DNA of 64,000 nucleotides from Prorocentrum cordatum (GCA_963575745.1 CAUYUJ010015010.1:272335-336334), one strand, 5' to 3'; shown: positions 21,066-32,807, numbered from the stretch's first letter. A program made the numbers and translations. The notes: generated by a model not told the origin, from the sequence alone.

Positions 21066-22850
21066 CCGACACATACACATACATCCAAATCTTGAGTAAC
21101 ACGCAAGAACCCAGTAGTGCAGTTATTGTTTAGAAAACTGCTGCACGATGTTATACTCTTGGTGGTCGAGCGAAAAAAATCCATCGAGAGCTTCATTTTG
21201 AAAAGGGACCGCCCTTCGTCCACGTAGGTGTTGCACAACATTTCAACTTCTTCTCTTAAATTTCGAAGACGTCCGAAGCGAGATCTCCGCGTTTGGAACC
21301 GATGCTGCCCTCCGTCCGTAACTGCTGGAAGTTTCTGAGACGAGTTTGCGAGGCGCTAAAGCGAAACATTTTGAACACCAGCCGCTCTCCACCCGTTGGT
21401 ACGATTGCTAGAAAGTTTTGAAACGAGCATGCGCGGCGCTAAAGCGACAATAGCACTTTGACATCCACCAACCGTCCATCCTGGTCGATGATAAAAACTC
21501 TTTGATCGATCATGCGCTAAGACAGGACAGCACACCATTGTGAACACCATACGTCCTCCATCCGCATTGCTGCTGGAACTTCCAAGCTTGCGGGTTATGA
21601 GGGTGGGGACGTATCGGGCAAAACACCGTCCGGACACGCCTGGTGGTGCGACGAGGAGGAGTACATAACAGCCACCGTGCCGCCCACACTGAGCAACATG
21701 TCCTAAAATCCCTTTCGAATTGAAGCAGCAGCGCGCTCCTGGACAGACCATATTTTCAGCGAGCGGAAGGCTGTGATGAAATGTGATGAAGGTGACTTCA
21801 TATATTGTTGTGCAAACGACCCTGACGACCACGACACTAGGGGGAATACCTCTGCACAGCGGAGATATCGTCAACCACTTCGTCCTCCTCTTCCTGACCT
21901 GCCCACTTCGTCCCCCTCCCCCTCCACAACCGCCTCTTCCCCTTTTGATTCTGACCCTCCTCCTCGTCTTCATCGTTTTCCTCGTCCTCTTCGTCCTCAG
22001 GGTCGTCGTCTTCCTCCTCCTCCTCCTCCTCCTCCGCCGCCGCCGCCTTCGTCTCCTCGTCATCCTCTTCCTCGGGCAGCCTCCCCTCCACCTCTACATC
22101 GCCTCCCCCATCAAACGTGCCGTCGGAGAGACCTGGAACGCCCAGGAGGCTTCGGAGCATCACCTCGGAGCGCTTTTGGGTTGTCTCGGGCTGCCCCTCG
22201 GAGCGCTTGGGGCCTCTCAAGAAGTCCTTCGCGCAAGAGGGGTCCTTCATGGGAGCTCGGGGCGCGTTTTTTTCCCAAACAAATACTTGCACGTGAGAGT
22301 TTGTCTGTGTCCCGCACTTAATTGGACTGGTCCGCCGAGGAAGTTCGACGCTGCCATCTCGTGGGCGATCGTGGGCGCTCCACGCGCTAGGTGGGTCCGC
22401 CGAGGTTGCACCACGTTGCCGCCCGTGCCGCCTCGTGGGCGTTCGTGGGGCGTCCCGTGCGCTGGGTGGGCCCACCGAGGTCGTGCCGCGTTGCCGCCCG
22501 TGCCACCGTGGGCGCTCGTGGGCGCACCGTTCGCTGAGCTTACGCCACATAGCTTGCACACCATTATCTTTTTCCTTCATAGCTTCCACCATATAGCTTG
22601 CACCCCATAGCTTGCACCACGATCCCGCGAACTGCATAGTTTATGCCTCCAGCTCGCAACACATATCTGATACGACGTATCTTCGGTCATACGGCTGCCA
22701 CCTCTACAGCTCACACCAAATAAGTTTACACGGCATCGCACACACACACCCTGTATAGCCTTCACATCCGCAGTGCAACGACTCACTGTGTGGGGCGCGC
22801 GCTGGCTAAGTTATGTATCAACTTATTTGTTTATTTGAACTGATACATGT
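21065..22850. other. No recognisable gene; one acidic low-complexity frame
   Basis: A minus-strand frame over about 21,860-22,170 reads VEVEGRLPEEEDDEETKAAA followed by a long Glu/Asp run and basic GKRRLWRGRG. It could be a real acidic exon, but it sits on a (CTTCCTCCT)n tract and has no recognisable domain. From 22,345 to 22,540 there are three divergent GTGGGCGCTCGTGGGCG repeats. From 22,540 to 22,690 the 14-mer family appears on the complementary strand. Confidence 0.4.
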
Positions 22851-22854
22851 ATAG

Positions 22855-22945
22855 ATGAACGTATATATATATCATGTGTGTAATATACATTTGCATATGT
22901 ATATACATATATATATATGTATATATATATGTACATATATATATG
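22855..22945. repeat. (TA)n/(TATG)n microsatellite
   Basis: AT-rich run of TATATA and TATATGTA units, unlike the surrounding GC-rich sequence. Confidence 0.9.
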
Positions 22946-23039
22946 GTGAGGTCTTCCGCTGGGATCTGGGAAGTGATTGTTTTGTTGTTGTTCTCGAAAC
23001 TGTTTTTTCGACACGCCCTTTTTTCCGAATTTCTTTGTA

Positions 23040-24375
23040 ACGCCGCTGCAACGGGAATCGTTTTGGAAGGGCGCCACGAAAGCAATCCTTGTCGAAGGGC
23101 GCCACAACAGAGATCCCTCATATAAGGCCGCCACAAAAAGAGATCCTTTTGTAACGCCGACACAACAAGGAATCCTTGTGTAAGGCCGCCACACACAAAA
23201 TTCCTTTATGAGGCCGCCACAAAAAAGGAATCGCTTTGTAAGGCCGCCACAAACGGAAGCCCGTTGTAAAACTGCCACAAAAAGGAATCCTTTTGTAAGG
23301 CCGCGAATCAGTTTTGGGCAGCGAGGAGCGGAAAACCAGGAAAACAAAGAAAACAGGGAAAACACATGAAAAACAATGAACAACAATTTGAGTATTGTGT
23401 TTTCGTGTGTTTTCTTTAGGTTTCATTGCTGTTGGCGGTGTTTTCACACATTTCTTTTGCTGTCAATGTTTTTTGTTGTGTTTTAATATTTCCCGTGGTT
23501 TTCAAATGTTCTTGGCTGTGTTTTCACAAGTTTTCTGTTGTTTTCATTGCTGTTTGTTGTGGTTTTTATATTTCCCTACCTAGGCTCTGCCTAGAAAGGT
23601 TCTTGCTTTCTGGCTTACAAGGGGCCGGGCAGTGGAAAGCGCCCCGGGCGGTTCCCCCAGTCCCGGCCCCGCGGTTCTCCCCCGTCCCCTGGGAGCTTTA
23701 GCTCTAGCTTTAGCTTAGCTGTAGCTTAGCTGTAGCTTAGCTTTACCTCAGCGTTTCGCTTAGCTTTTCGCTTAGCGTTTAGCTTAGCGTTTAGCTTAGC
23801 TTTAGCTTAGCTTAGCTGCAGCTCAGCTGTAGCTTAGCTTTAGCTTAGCTTTAGCTTAGCTTTAGCTTAACTTTAGCTCATGTTTAGCTTAGCTGTAGCT
23901 TAGCTTTAGCTTAGCTGGTGCTCAGCTTTAGCGTAGCTGTAGCTTAGCTTTAGCGTAGCTTTAGCTTAGCTTTAGCTTAGCTTTAGCTTAGCTGTGGCTT
24001 AGCTTTAGCTTAGCTTTAGCTTAGCTAAAGCTTAGTTTTAGCTTAGCGTTACTGTTACTACGAATGCTGCTTTTCTATGGGTTCCAACTCCTAGGTAGGG
24101 TCGCACTGGGATAATTTTTCTTTGGTTTTCATGTGTGTTGGCTGTGTGTTCATTGTCGTTTTTTGTGATTCCTTGTTTTTCGCTGTGTTTTCCTTGTTTT
24201 CCATGCTTTTCATTGTTTTCTTGTTTTTCCGCTCCTGGCTTCCGAAAACTGATCAGGCCGCAAAAAAAAGTAATCCCTTTGTAGGGCCGTTGCTAAAGGA
24301 ATTCGTTTGTAAAGGCTGCCACAAAAAGAAACCATATTGTAAGGCCGCGAACCAGTTTTGGGCAGCAAGCAACGA
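23040..24375. mobile_element. Foldback element: inverted arms around a (TTAGCT)n array
   Basis: The left side has tandem units of about 30 bp containing GTAAGGCCGCCACAAAAAGG (23,050-23,310). A segment follows reading AATCAGTTTTGGGCAGCGAG, then GAGCGGAAAAC, then GGAAAACACA (about 23,305-23,370). The reverse complement of that segment lies at 24,185-24,265. A further direct copy of the GTAAGGCCGC-AAYCAGTTTTGGGC unit lies at 24,330-24,365. Between them lie T-rich sequence and the hexamer array. No coding frame is recognised. The arrangement resembles a foldback-type repeat; mobility is inferred. Confidence 0.55.
23695..24055. repeat. (TTAGCT)n / TTTAGCTTAGC array
   Basis: About 350 bp of TAGCTTTAGCTTAGC units with minor variants (CTGTAGC, GCGTTTAGC). 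It is not the TTTAGGG telomere repeat. Many HindIII-like AAGCTT half-sites follow from the unit. Confidence 0.9.
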
Positions 24376-25050
24376 GGCGCTCGTGTGGGAGACTTTGTTT
24401 CCTGCCGAATACATTATGACAGGAAGGACAACATCCCTGGCCGGCGCTACCCGATGAGCATTTCCGTGCAGTTCTCGCTGTCGGAAGAGGCCAGGGCATA
24501 CGCCATGGTAGCAGAGGAAGGAAGCTCCGCCCTGTCCGGCAACGTGTTCATCGACATCGACATCGAGAACTGCTTCGTGGTGCTCCTCTGTAACAGTTTG
24601 GAGGATGCGTCATTGGACATCGGGGACTACCCAACTCTCATGTCTTTCAAGAACAACCACAAATCGTGGAGAGCATTTCTGTGCGATTATCTTGGTGTCA
24701 ACATGAAGGACGCAAAGCGCGCTCTCATCCGCCTCGTGCACCTAGTTGTTCCTCGCAACGATCTGCCTTTCCCATGGAATCTGTCTCGGGAGATTAAGGA
24801 GGCCGTGAAACGTTTCCTCAGTCTGCCTCAGTTGTCGCATCTGCAGAAAATGTTCCATGAGAAGCCAAATCCGACGGCTACAAGACTGCACTGTGCACTG
24901 TCCAATATTGAAAATTCAATCGTGGACGAGACCGAGACGACTCTCGAGACAATAGGCGGGATCAGTATTAACACTTACATGTTCCACGGGGTGATTGTCG
25001 CGGCACCGCCGACAGCCGTTTCGGACATCGATATGGTTTTATCGGCGTGA
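24358..25050 (+). pseudogene. Fragment similar to TV-Pol-type family A DNA polymerase
   Basis: A 230-codon frame, open from 24,358 without a convincing ATG. It reads IPGRRYPMSISVQFSLSEEAR, then VFIDIDIENCFVVLL, then DYPTLMSFKNNHKSWRAFL, then DAKRALIRLVHLVVP, and later MFHGVIVAAPP. The order GR-Y...Q..S...R, (F/Y)DIDI.NC...L, a P.L..Y..NR stretch, a K-rich helix and a late (F)DG(L/I)(I/V)-like motif resembles polymerases of transpovirons and Polinton-like viruses of protists. The usual HP after NC is FV here, and the N terminus is lost against the foldback repeat, so it is probably dead. The assignment is from memory of motif order and is tentative. Confidence 0.4.
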
Positions 25051-25059
25051 TCGGCTCGT

Positions 25060-26290
25060 CAAAGAGTGACCTTCACGGTGCAGCAGTTCCACCCGCCGAG
25101 CGGCGAGAGGGGCTCCGTTGGCGGCGCCGCGCAGCTGAGCGCGTTCGAGCGAGAGCAACAACTCACGCACATCCAACTCCGAGACGGAACCATCCGCTCC
25201 GAGAGCGAGTTCCTCGGATTGGTAGTGGAAATGGAGCGCCGCTACAGCCGCTCCGCGTCTCTGTTGAAGAACTTGATGAGGCGGCATCCTCGGCCAGAGC
25301 TACTTCGCCACAGTAGCTCCTTGCCAGATGCGCCAGACAGACCGTGGAATTCGGCGGGCAGAACGGGGGCGCCCGAGGGGATTCCGAAGGAACGGTTCGC
25401 CCGAGAAGGGCACTCGCGTGGTTTTCAAGAGCTGCGCGCTCTTGGCGCCGTGGGGCTTGCCTGGGTAGTGCGTGATCGGCGACGCCGCGTGGAGAGCGCG
25501 CACAGTGCGCCATTCTCTTTCGCATACTGCGGAGGCGATCCGCGACCCCTTCCTGGTTCGTTTCAGATCGCAGTGCGGCCAGAGCACTCGGTGGAGCGCA
25601 TCGACGCAGAGTCGTTCCTAGATGCGCAGGAGGCAATGTTCACATATGCAATCAATCTGCGTGATGCAATGGGCGTTGGTCGGTCCGCGCCCACCATGCT
25701 CGCCTCCATGGAGCAGAGGAAGATTTTGGCGGCGAGGCTTGGTACCTCCGCATTCTGATCATGCGGGGGGTCCGCCGCTCGACGGGCGACGCTCTCGGCG
25801 GTTCGAGCTGCAGCGTCTGCGGCCGTCTGAGCACAGACTTGCTTCCACGTGAGCCCCGTCGTGTCTGCCAGGGATGTCTCCGCTCATCGCCGCCAGGCGC
25901 TGCGGCTTCTTCGTCTTCTCCTGCGCCGCCAGACTCGGGCGCCTGCCGCCTCTTCGGCGACCAGGGATCCGATTCCGTCGGGCTCGCGCAATTCATGTTG
26001 AGTCAAGCAGACGAACAAATTGGGTGGATCCAATTTGACGCGTCGTCTTTGAACGGCGGCTCGTCTGCAGACCTTCAAGCGCCTGACGAAGACGTCGTGG
26101 TCGGGGGCGGAAGCATGGGTCGGGTTGGCAGTTTTTCCTCTGAATGCATTCTCTTGTTGTCTCGCCAGGCATAACTGAGCGATCTCGCAGAGATCGCGCC
26201 ACCTGGGCTTGGAATGTGAACGATATCGTGGCGGCCAGTGAGAAGGCTCTGATTTCGCGCCTGGGAGGGTTTCCTGAAGAATTGGACTCG
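25060..26290 (+). other. Unrecognised open frames between the polymerase and transposase fragments
   Basis: Two frames of 231 and 138 codons (25,066-25,758; 25,761-26,174) are in reasonable coding composition. The second has two CxxC pairs (CSVCGRLS, VCQGCL) like a zinc ribbon. The first has no motif I can name. They may belong to the transposon described next or to the polymerase fragment. No function is assigned. Confidence 0.35.
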
Positions 26291-27250
26291 CTGCCATTGT
26301 CCGCATTGCGGCGAGGAGCGGGTCGGCCCGCTTCAGCAGCGCGCCGGCGGTACCTGGGCATATGGGTGCAAGAAAGACGGGTGCCAACGATTCACCCTTC
26401 CTTATGCCGAGCACTCCGTTTTCACGACGGGCTGGGGGAACGCTCCAAAATCGCCCCGAAGCCAGGTGCGGCTCCTATTCGGGCTCATCTTGGGCTTGAC
26501 GCACTCGCAGAATCATCTGCTGTGGGGGGGCAGCGCTAAGTTCATCAGCGAGATGTCAAAGCGACTCGACGCATGCCTGGCGAAGGACGTCGTCGCCCGA
26601 GAAAGTAGGATCCAATTTGGAGACTTCTCAAGGAGCGGCGCGACGTCGAGGCGGACGAGGTCGACTTGGCCCAAGAGTTCGTCACCGATTACGCCAAGGA
26701 CATACTCAGGTGGCTCCAGTGGGCCGGCATAGTCGAGCGGGGCAGACCAGGCAGCTTTGTACTTTTCCGCACGAAGCCCAAACTCACAAGCAGGAGGGCT
26801 CCTGGTCCGGGGCCCATCAAGAAATCAGATTGGTACTCCACGGCGAAAAAGTGGTTGAAGGGGCGCAAGAGTCTCTTGCACACTGACGGCGCCCGCTCAT
26901 ATAAGCTGGGGTTGAACCGAAAGAACGCCTTGGATGGCGTCATCCACGATTACGTCACCGACAATCCGAACAAAAAGACGGGAAGTTCCTGCGCCCCAGA
27001 TACGTGCAGCTCTTCGCCTACAACATGGACGGGTCCACCACGTGCACGAAAAGCGGGGCCCAGATAATCGATCGGTGTTGGCAGCATATTCGGAAGTTCG
27101 TGGGCAGACGATCCGCCGCAGGCTCATCCCAGAAGAGGCTGGATGCGCGCGCGCTGCACAGTGGGCCTACTGGCGCCAAGATGACGATTAGTTTCTGGGC
27201 GCAGGGGGAGTTTTTAGGCGTCGCTGCTGAACTGGCGCTGGATTTCTGAG
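26285..27250 (+). pseudogene. ISXO2-like DDE transposase, decayed (dinoflagellate-expanded type)
   Basis: Reading across three plus-strand frames gives the whole domain. A zinc ribbon comes first (CHCPHCGEERVGPL then WAYGCKKDGCQRFTLPYAEH, 26,292-26,400). Then come a helix-rich part (LLFGLILGLTHSQNHLL), DVEADEVDLAQEFVTD (about 26,640-26,690), and IVERGRPGSFVLFRTKPKLT. LLHTDGARSYKLGL follows (about 26,874-26,915), then GVIHDYV, GAQIIDRCWQHIRKFVG and AAQWAYW. ADE, TDGA and the HDYV/IID regions fit the DDE core of ISXO2-like transposases. Frameshifts near 26,640, 26,980 and 27,120 show it is dead. Terminal inverted repeats were not found by eye. Confidence 0.75.
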
Positions 27251-27314
27251 TTAGCACTCGCATCCTTTGATCAAAACACATATTTCCAGATCTCGGCGGT
27301 AGACCTGGACACAC

Positions 27315-27321
27315 ACACGCA

Positions 27322-27352
<31 letters not shown>
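27315..27352. repeat. (AT)n microsatellite
   Basis: About 18 AT units directly 3' of the transposase remnant. Confidence 0.9.
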
Positions 27353-27354
<2 letters not shown>

Positions 27355-27356
<2 letters not shown>

Positions 27357-27660
27357 AGATAAAACACTTCAGGATCACTTGGGCCGCGCTGGTCTCTCGG
27401 GGGCCGACTTGGGCTGTCAGACGGCCGCGGCTGCCTGAGGGCTGTCTTGGGCCCCCCTTTCTGGACCGCCTTTGGGGGCCTCCTGGAGACTTTCTGGGGG
27501 CCTCTCGGGAGGTTCTCATGACGCCTTGGGCCTTCCTGACACGTCTGGGAGCCTTTTTGGGACCCTGTTGGGCCGTCCAGGGGCTCTCTCGGGTCGTCTT
27601 GGGGCCCTCTTGTCCCTCTGGGTCTCGCTTGGGCAATCGTGGGGCGGTCTAAGTCCGTCT
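27355..27660. repeat. Degenerate TTGGGNCGTCTTGGGGCC minisatellite (AAGACGGCCC family)
   Basis: Loosely repeated GGGCCNTCTTGGGNCG words. They are the reverse complement of the CCAAGACGGCCC words that dominate 38,370-38,590, 41,750-43,015 and 58,195-58,380. From 27,660 to 28,486 I see no recognisable gene. Confidence 0.6.
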
Positions 27661-28486
27661 TAAGGCCTTCGTCGTCCGCGGCTTGTCCTCTCGCGCTTGC
27701 TGCGCGCCCGGGAACGCCAACATCGCCTTAACGCCGCTTTATGTGTGTAAAGACAACGAAAAAGTACGGAATCATGTCGGCGCTGAGAAGCTACGGATCG
27801 GTGCAATCGCCTTTTCTTCGGTTGAACGTGGCGAATCGTCAGCTGGGTTACTAAGCGGCGGATTCGTCGCGCTCTGACAGGCTTGGATCCGGAAGTATCC
27901 CCCGTCGCATCAGACGCTTGCGAGTGTCGCGGCGGGATGAGCGAACCCAGGAGGCAGACCTTCCCTGGGCGGTCGTTGCGACTCGCGCGCTGGGGTCCCG
28001 TGCGTGGCAATCGTGCCTGGCTCTGGGAGAGCCCTATCTCCCCCCCCTCCTCTGCGATGATCGCACGCATGGGGCGGGGGTCCAATCTTGCCAGGACACG
28101 GGTCCTGATACTGCGGCTCCTTTCGCGCCGACGTTCATGGAGTGGTTTGCGCGATTATTACTTAGAGCGGGTGAGAAGAGGACAAGGAGGAGCGGCAGGA
28201 TGAGGAGGCGGGTGTGGGGAGGGCGGGGCGACCCCCTAAAACCTAGCAAGCGCTCAGAACACCAGAGCCCCCAAACCCTCGACGCTCCCCCCCTTCCCCC
28301 CCTCTTACCTCGAAGGTCTACTTCAGGGGAGGCGGAGTAGGATGGGCGACGAGCAATGATGCTACACCCATTTCGCCTGCTTCGGGGCTGCACCTCTCCT
28401 GCACCTGCGTGGTCGGGCGAGGGGCGCGAGGAGAAGGAACAACGCAAGAGACGAAACTACGCGCGCAGCGCGACATGGGCTGACTT

Positions 28487-29049
28487 CTAGGCGAGTTCCT
28501 TGACCCCCCCGGGGACTGGGCAAGGGCGGCAATTGCTGTCTGCACCGGACGTGCACTTGCACGCGGCCTTGGCGGCGACGCGGCCGAAGACGACAAAATT
28601 CAACACAGCACCCCACCCGTGCGGTTGTTGCCGTGGAAGCCGCCGACCACCTCGCCCGCGGCGTAGAGCCCCGGGATGGCCTTGCCGCTCTTGCAGTCCA
28701 GCACTGCGGAGTCGACGTCCACCTCCAGGCCGCCCATGCAGTTGTGGATCACGGGGGTGATGATGGCGACGTAGAACGGCTGGGTCTTCACGGCGGAGCC
28801 TGGGATGATGTTGTGGCAGAACTTCTGGCCGGAGCCAATCTTGCCACTGGGCTCGCCCCAGGACTTGCCGCTGGGGTAGGCCGGGAAGGAGCCGCCGTCT
28901 GGGTCCTTCTCGGTCTGCTTCGCCGCCTGGTAGTGCAGCTCGGTCGCCCCCTCGAGCACAGACGCAGGGATCCCCATGTCCTTGGCGAGGGCCTCGCCGT
29001 TCTCGTAGAACTTCATGGCGCCGCGGCCCGCGTAGCGCTTGCAGTGCCA
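28487..29049 (-). pseudogene. Fumarate reductase flavoprotein copy 3, 3' part
   Basis: From the WHCK codons (29,049-29,038) the frame runs GRGAMKFYENGEALAKDMG, FPAYPSGKSWG, VIHNCMGGLEV and GLYAAGEVVGGFHGNNRTGG, closely matching residues 321-465 of the intact protein. At about 28,605-28,612 a single-base loss shifts the frame. The other frame resumes with NFVVFGRVAAKAACKC and ends at 28,487. There is no b5 or b558 domain after it, unlike the intact gene. It is the continuation of 34,623-35,590 across the LINE insertion. Confidence 0.85.
29038..29049 (-). repeat. Target-site duplication, 3' copy (TGGCACTGCAAG)
   Basis: This 12-bp word is identical to 34,623-34,634. Removing one copy and the intervening 5,573 bp restores the frame exactly (DEIR-WHCK-RYAGRG), matching the uninterrupted intact gene. 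Confidence 0.85.
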
Positions 29050-29060
29050 TGGAAAACCTC

Positions 29061-31406
29061 TCATAGGCCAAACTGCACGTGGAAAACACCCCCAAGAAAT
29101 GAAACGCGCGCTTGACCGAGTCGTCGCAAGTAAGATTGGATATCGGGTTCTTGGAAGTAAAGGCTATCCCGGCGACAACCCCGAGCAACGAGAAGTCGAT
29201 GACTCCATGCAGGCACACTCCGCGTGAAGATCGAGCCGAGGCTCGCGCGCTGCTCGGGGGCCGCCGTGGCGGCCACGCCCCACTCAGGCAGGCGCCCATG
29301 GCGCCGACCCTTGGCCCGAAGGGGGCCCGCGTGCATGCCGTCGGAGGCGAACTCGCGCACCAGCGCGACGGCCCGCCTGAGCCTTCCGCTCCGCCGCCTC
29401 TGTGTCGCCGACCATTTATTCGTCCGCGTTCCCGCCAGCTGTCTGCTTGTTTGTGTATTTTCCATTACCCTTTCCCTTGCCCTTGCCTCTGCCAGACATC
29501 CGCTGCGCGAGAGGACCGTCGCGGCTGTTTTGATGGGCGATGCCCAGGGACTCCGTTCTAATATTGCTGAGCTCGCTGGGGCCTCTGAGGAGCTCGACCT
29601 CCGCGACGTTGGACGGCATGAACTTCCAAACCCAGGTGCGCCCCTCTCGACGATTGGGGTGCTTGGAGGGCTTGAAACGAAAAAGCTGATCATCCAACTG
29701 CTCTGGTGTGAGGCCGTCAAGTTTACCCGGGATGCTGGCTTGATGGGGGCCCCTGAAGTACTTTGCGGATGAAGATGCGGAACGGGCTTCTTGAAGAGAA
29801 GACTGCGCTGTGATCCACATGCCTGGTCATACATGCTGGCGTCTTTGTCTGTGCTGAGCGCTTCTTTGTGGCTCTCTTTCCGATCTCGATCCCGGGCCCT
29901 CCAGGCGCCCCGCAGCTGGGGGACCTCGTTCTTGGCGGCCTCATCCTTGAAGAAGATTGCAAACGATGCCCGATCTTGAAGCTCGTGAAGATCCCGCTCA
30001 TGAGAAACCATCGCCCGCTCAATATTGCGAACCCGATCCTCGAGGCCGCCCGACGCGGCGGGGGGCGCGCGCCCCCTGCGCTCGCCACCGCGAGGGGACC
30101 CAAGACCCCGCAGCCACGTGCGCCCCGGCAGCCTCGAGCGCGGAAGGTATAGAGATGGGCGGGTGGAAAAGGGGGCGGAATAGGAGACAAACGCCGATCG
30201 GCACTGAGCGTCAATTCCGCACTGAGAGGCCGGCTTGGGCCCTGCGATGATGACAGACAATGACGTGAGCAGCGCATGCACGAACCGATGGGGATTGTTT
30301 GTGACAATGGGGACATCGAGCAGTCCATGTTTTCCTCTTCTACTCAGAATATTTTTGTTTGTTCGGTTCATACTAGACTTAAGCCATACTTCATAAGGGG
30401 CCGATGTGCACTTGTATCTGTGCATGGCAGAATGTATTTGTTTCAGGCAGTATGGGCAAGTTAGCTTGCGAGCACTCTTAGTCGTAGCAGTGCGTTTGAG
30501 GGTGCGATCATAACGAGTATGTTTCCTAGGTTTAGGCTTTCTGATGCGCTTGATAAGGCGGGTAAGGTCGGTGTTCAAGGTCACGGGCGGCGCCTGGTAA
30601 GTGATCTTCTCGGGCTCTCCTGGGGACCTCCCTCCTGCTTGTTTACGCCGTTGGCGTAGACGACGAAGAGGCTCAGGCTCGAGGGCTCGGGCTTCAGCTG
30701 CTTTTGCTCGCAGTCGTACGCGTTCGGCTGGAGGAGGGGTGGGGTGGGGTTCAGCAGCGGCAGCGAGACCTGCTGGAAGACGGATGCGTTCTGTTGGCGC
30801 CGCTAAGACTTGTGCTTGAGGTCGTTTGCCTCGGACGCGCAGGCGCGGCTGGGCCAGCCGCTGCCGCGCGCGCGAATATGCATGCTCTCCTTCTTGCGCG
30901 GCGAGCGGGCGGCCGTTGCAAAAGCGTCTGTGGCTCGACAGCGTCGCGCGCCGCAGTCCACAATCAGGGCGAGTGAACCTCTGCCTCGGTGGGTTTGTCA
31001 CCCCCTTGCAGCGCCGAAGATGAGCAGCGATATTGCATGCCTCGCTCGCGCAGCTCGGGCAGGCAGAATGGCCCGTGATGGCGCGGGTCGAAGACGCTGC
31101 CCGAACCTGATCGCGGAAAGCCTTGCGAGAGCCATGATGTCGATTTACCCGCGCATCTGCATCTAAACGTGCTCGGAGGTCACGAAGAAACTGCGTTTGT
31201 GCATTTTGCCACCAGTGGTCGCTGTGAGGAGAAAGAAAACCTGTCCAACAACATGCTGCCACACCTGAAGCCAAACGGTAGGGGCAGGCCTGAATGCGCC
31301 ATGACATCCTCCATCCTTTTCCTGAACATACGTGATTGGGGTGTAAGGCGAAGAGGTTTGCAGGGGTCGAACATGAAGCGGGGCGCAGCCCGCTCAAGTC
31401 GAGCAT
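29061..31406 (-). pseudogene. LINE-2 finger/coiled-coil frame, 781 codons
   Basis: One long frame joins three Cys/His fingers to the coiled-coil module, showing that they belong to one protein. The fingers are CPSCASEACNIAAHLRRC (about 31,070), FTRPDCGLRRATLSSHRRFC (about 30,940) and LTCPYCLKQIHSAMHRYKC (about 30,390-30,470). The module follows as VRNIERAMVSHERDLHELQD (about 30,000). After a frameshift near 29,800 the sister frame 29,820-29,416 continues with LTPEQLDDQLFRFKPSKHPN and ends in a GRGKGKGKG basic tail. The last codons of the 781-codon frame run through the 3' tail and are not coding. Confidence 0.6.
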
Positions 31407-31966
31407 CTGGTTGCCGTGCTAGATGTCCTGGGAGCCCCAGATAACTGCAGTGTCGACGGGCAACGTAGTATTCAATACCGTCCAATCCGAGTTCTGTTCT
31501 GAGATCAGTAGATGTAGCTCGTCCCTTCTTCCGTCGTAAAACTCCAGGCCGGATTTTTGGCATGGAACAAATAACGAATGCATTTATCCATGGATAATCG
31601 ATAACGGTGTGGGTCCTTTGCTGGAGAAATGTCGGAATTCGCATCCAGTAGTGCAACTGTTTCAAATGCTCTGCCTTTCTGCCTCAAGGTAAGACCTAAA
31701 TGGGGAAGACGTCCTTTCAACTCGAAACATAAATTGCCTGCTGCCTGTAGCCGTCTGACGGCGTCGTCCTCGCAGCCGCCGTCGAAGTCGATGCGGCGCC
31801 CCAAGCAACGCATTGATCTGGCCCGCTTGCGGTCAGTGGAAGAAAAAGGAAAAGTAAATGCAGAGGCGAGCCTATCAAACTTGTCGGAGTGCGCTGGCTG
31901 TCCTTGTTTCTCCAGGGCATGAATGACTAACTCTTCGATTCGAGACTGCTTTAACAATCTGCCCAC
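31180..31966 (-). pseudogene. RT post-palm fragments of LINE-2
   Basis: Two overlapping frames give RSMRCLGRRIDFDGGCEDDA, then RRLQAAGNLCFELKGRLPHLGL, then LGLDGIEYYVARRHCSYLGL and HLARQPDARLERAAPR. This parallels the YLG..I...G....RI..A...F..L and V.RR.L.YLGH.AR series after the FADD box in LINE RTs. It also parallels KKQLGYIGHFARYAPERVER of the element at 3-6 kb. Confidence 0.65.
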
Positions 31967-32807
31967 TCCAGGGGCATCATCAGCAACCCCAAGACTCGCG
32001 AGAGAGAAGGGATTTATGCATTGTCCGCTGTTTTCTGTTTGTTGCTCTGTTTTTGTTTCTTTCTTTTTTTCTCGGGGCGCCGTCGTGCAGGAGGGGCCGA
32101 CGGGGTGGTCGGCGGCGTAAGGAACCGAATCCCATCCTCACCGACGCGCGCTTTAAGTCGACGAAGTACGAGTTTATGCTGTAGATGAACGCCGCGCGGG
32201 ATGAGGGGCGCCCCTCTCGGAGTCCTCGACGAAGCTGGCATGGGCCGGGGTCTTCCGTTCAGAAGCGAATGACGTGCTCGGTGCCGCTGCGAAAGCCGTC
32301 CAGCCGTGCAGTCATATCTGGGGGTGCTCCGGGCTGTCCAAGGATAGCCCAGGCGACAGACTGTGGGACATTCGGATAGGCTTTCTCAATATCTGGCAGC
32401 GTGAAAGTGATAGCGTTCTCCAACTCGCCCTCAGGAAGTGACGCATCGTGGGCCGCCGATTCGACCGCAGCGCGAAGTTGGACAGCATCATCAGTTGTCC
32501 GTCGGTAAGTTCTGAAGCCTCATCATTGTTATGGCTCCAGGAGATGTTGATCCTCTGCCCAGGCTGGAAGCCAGCGTGCACATGTGCGCGCGATGATCGG
32601 AGACGGCATGGTCAATCAAGAGATGCCACTATACTTCTTCAGATCGCCTCTCGAACCTCTCCGCTTTCATGATGCAATGACAGCACTACGATGAAGATCT
32701 CGATCCCTCTCGCTAGGATCAGCGTTCCAAAGACGCAATATCAAATCCCAAAGCCGACCTGCGCACTGGGGGCCGGCCGACTTCCAGAGGTCGATGGTGA
32801 TTCGTCG

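Noticed and set aside
23695-24055. Telomere-like interpretation of the (TTAGCT)n array
   Set aside because: The unit differs from the TTTAGGG repeat and the array lies inside an inverted-repeat structure, not at an end.
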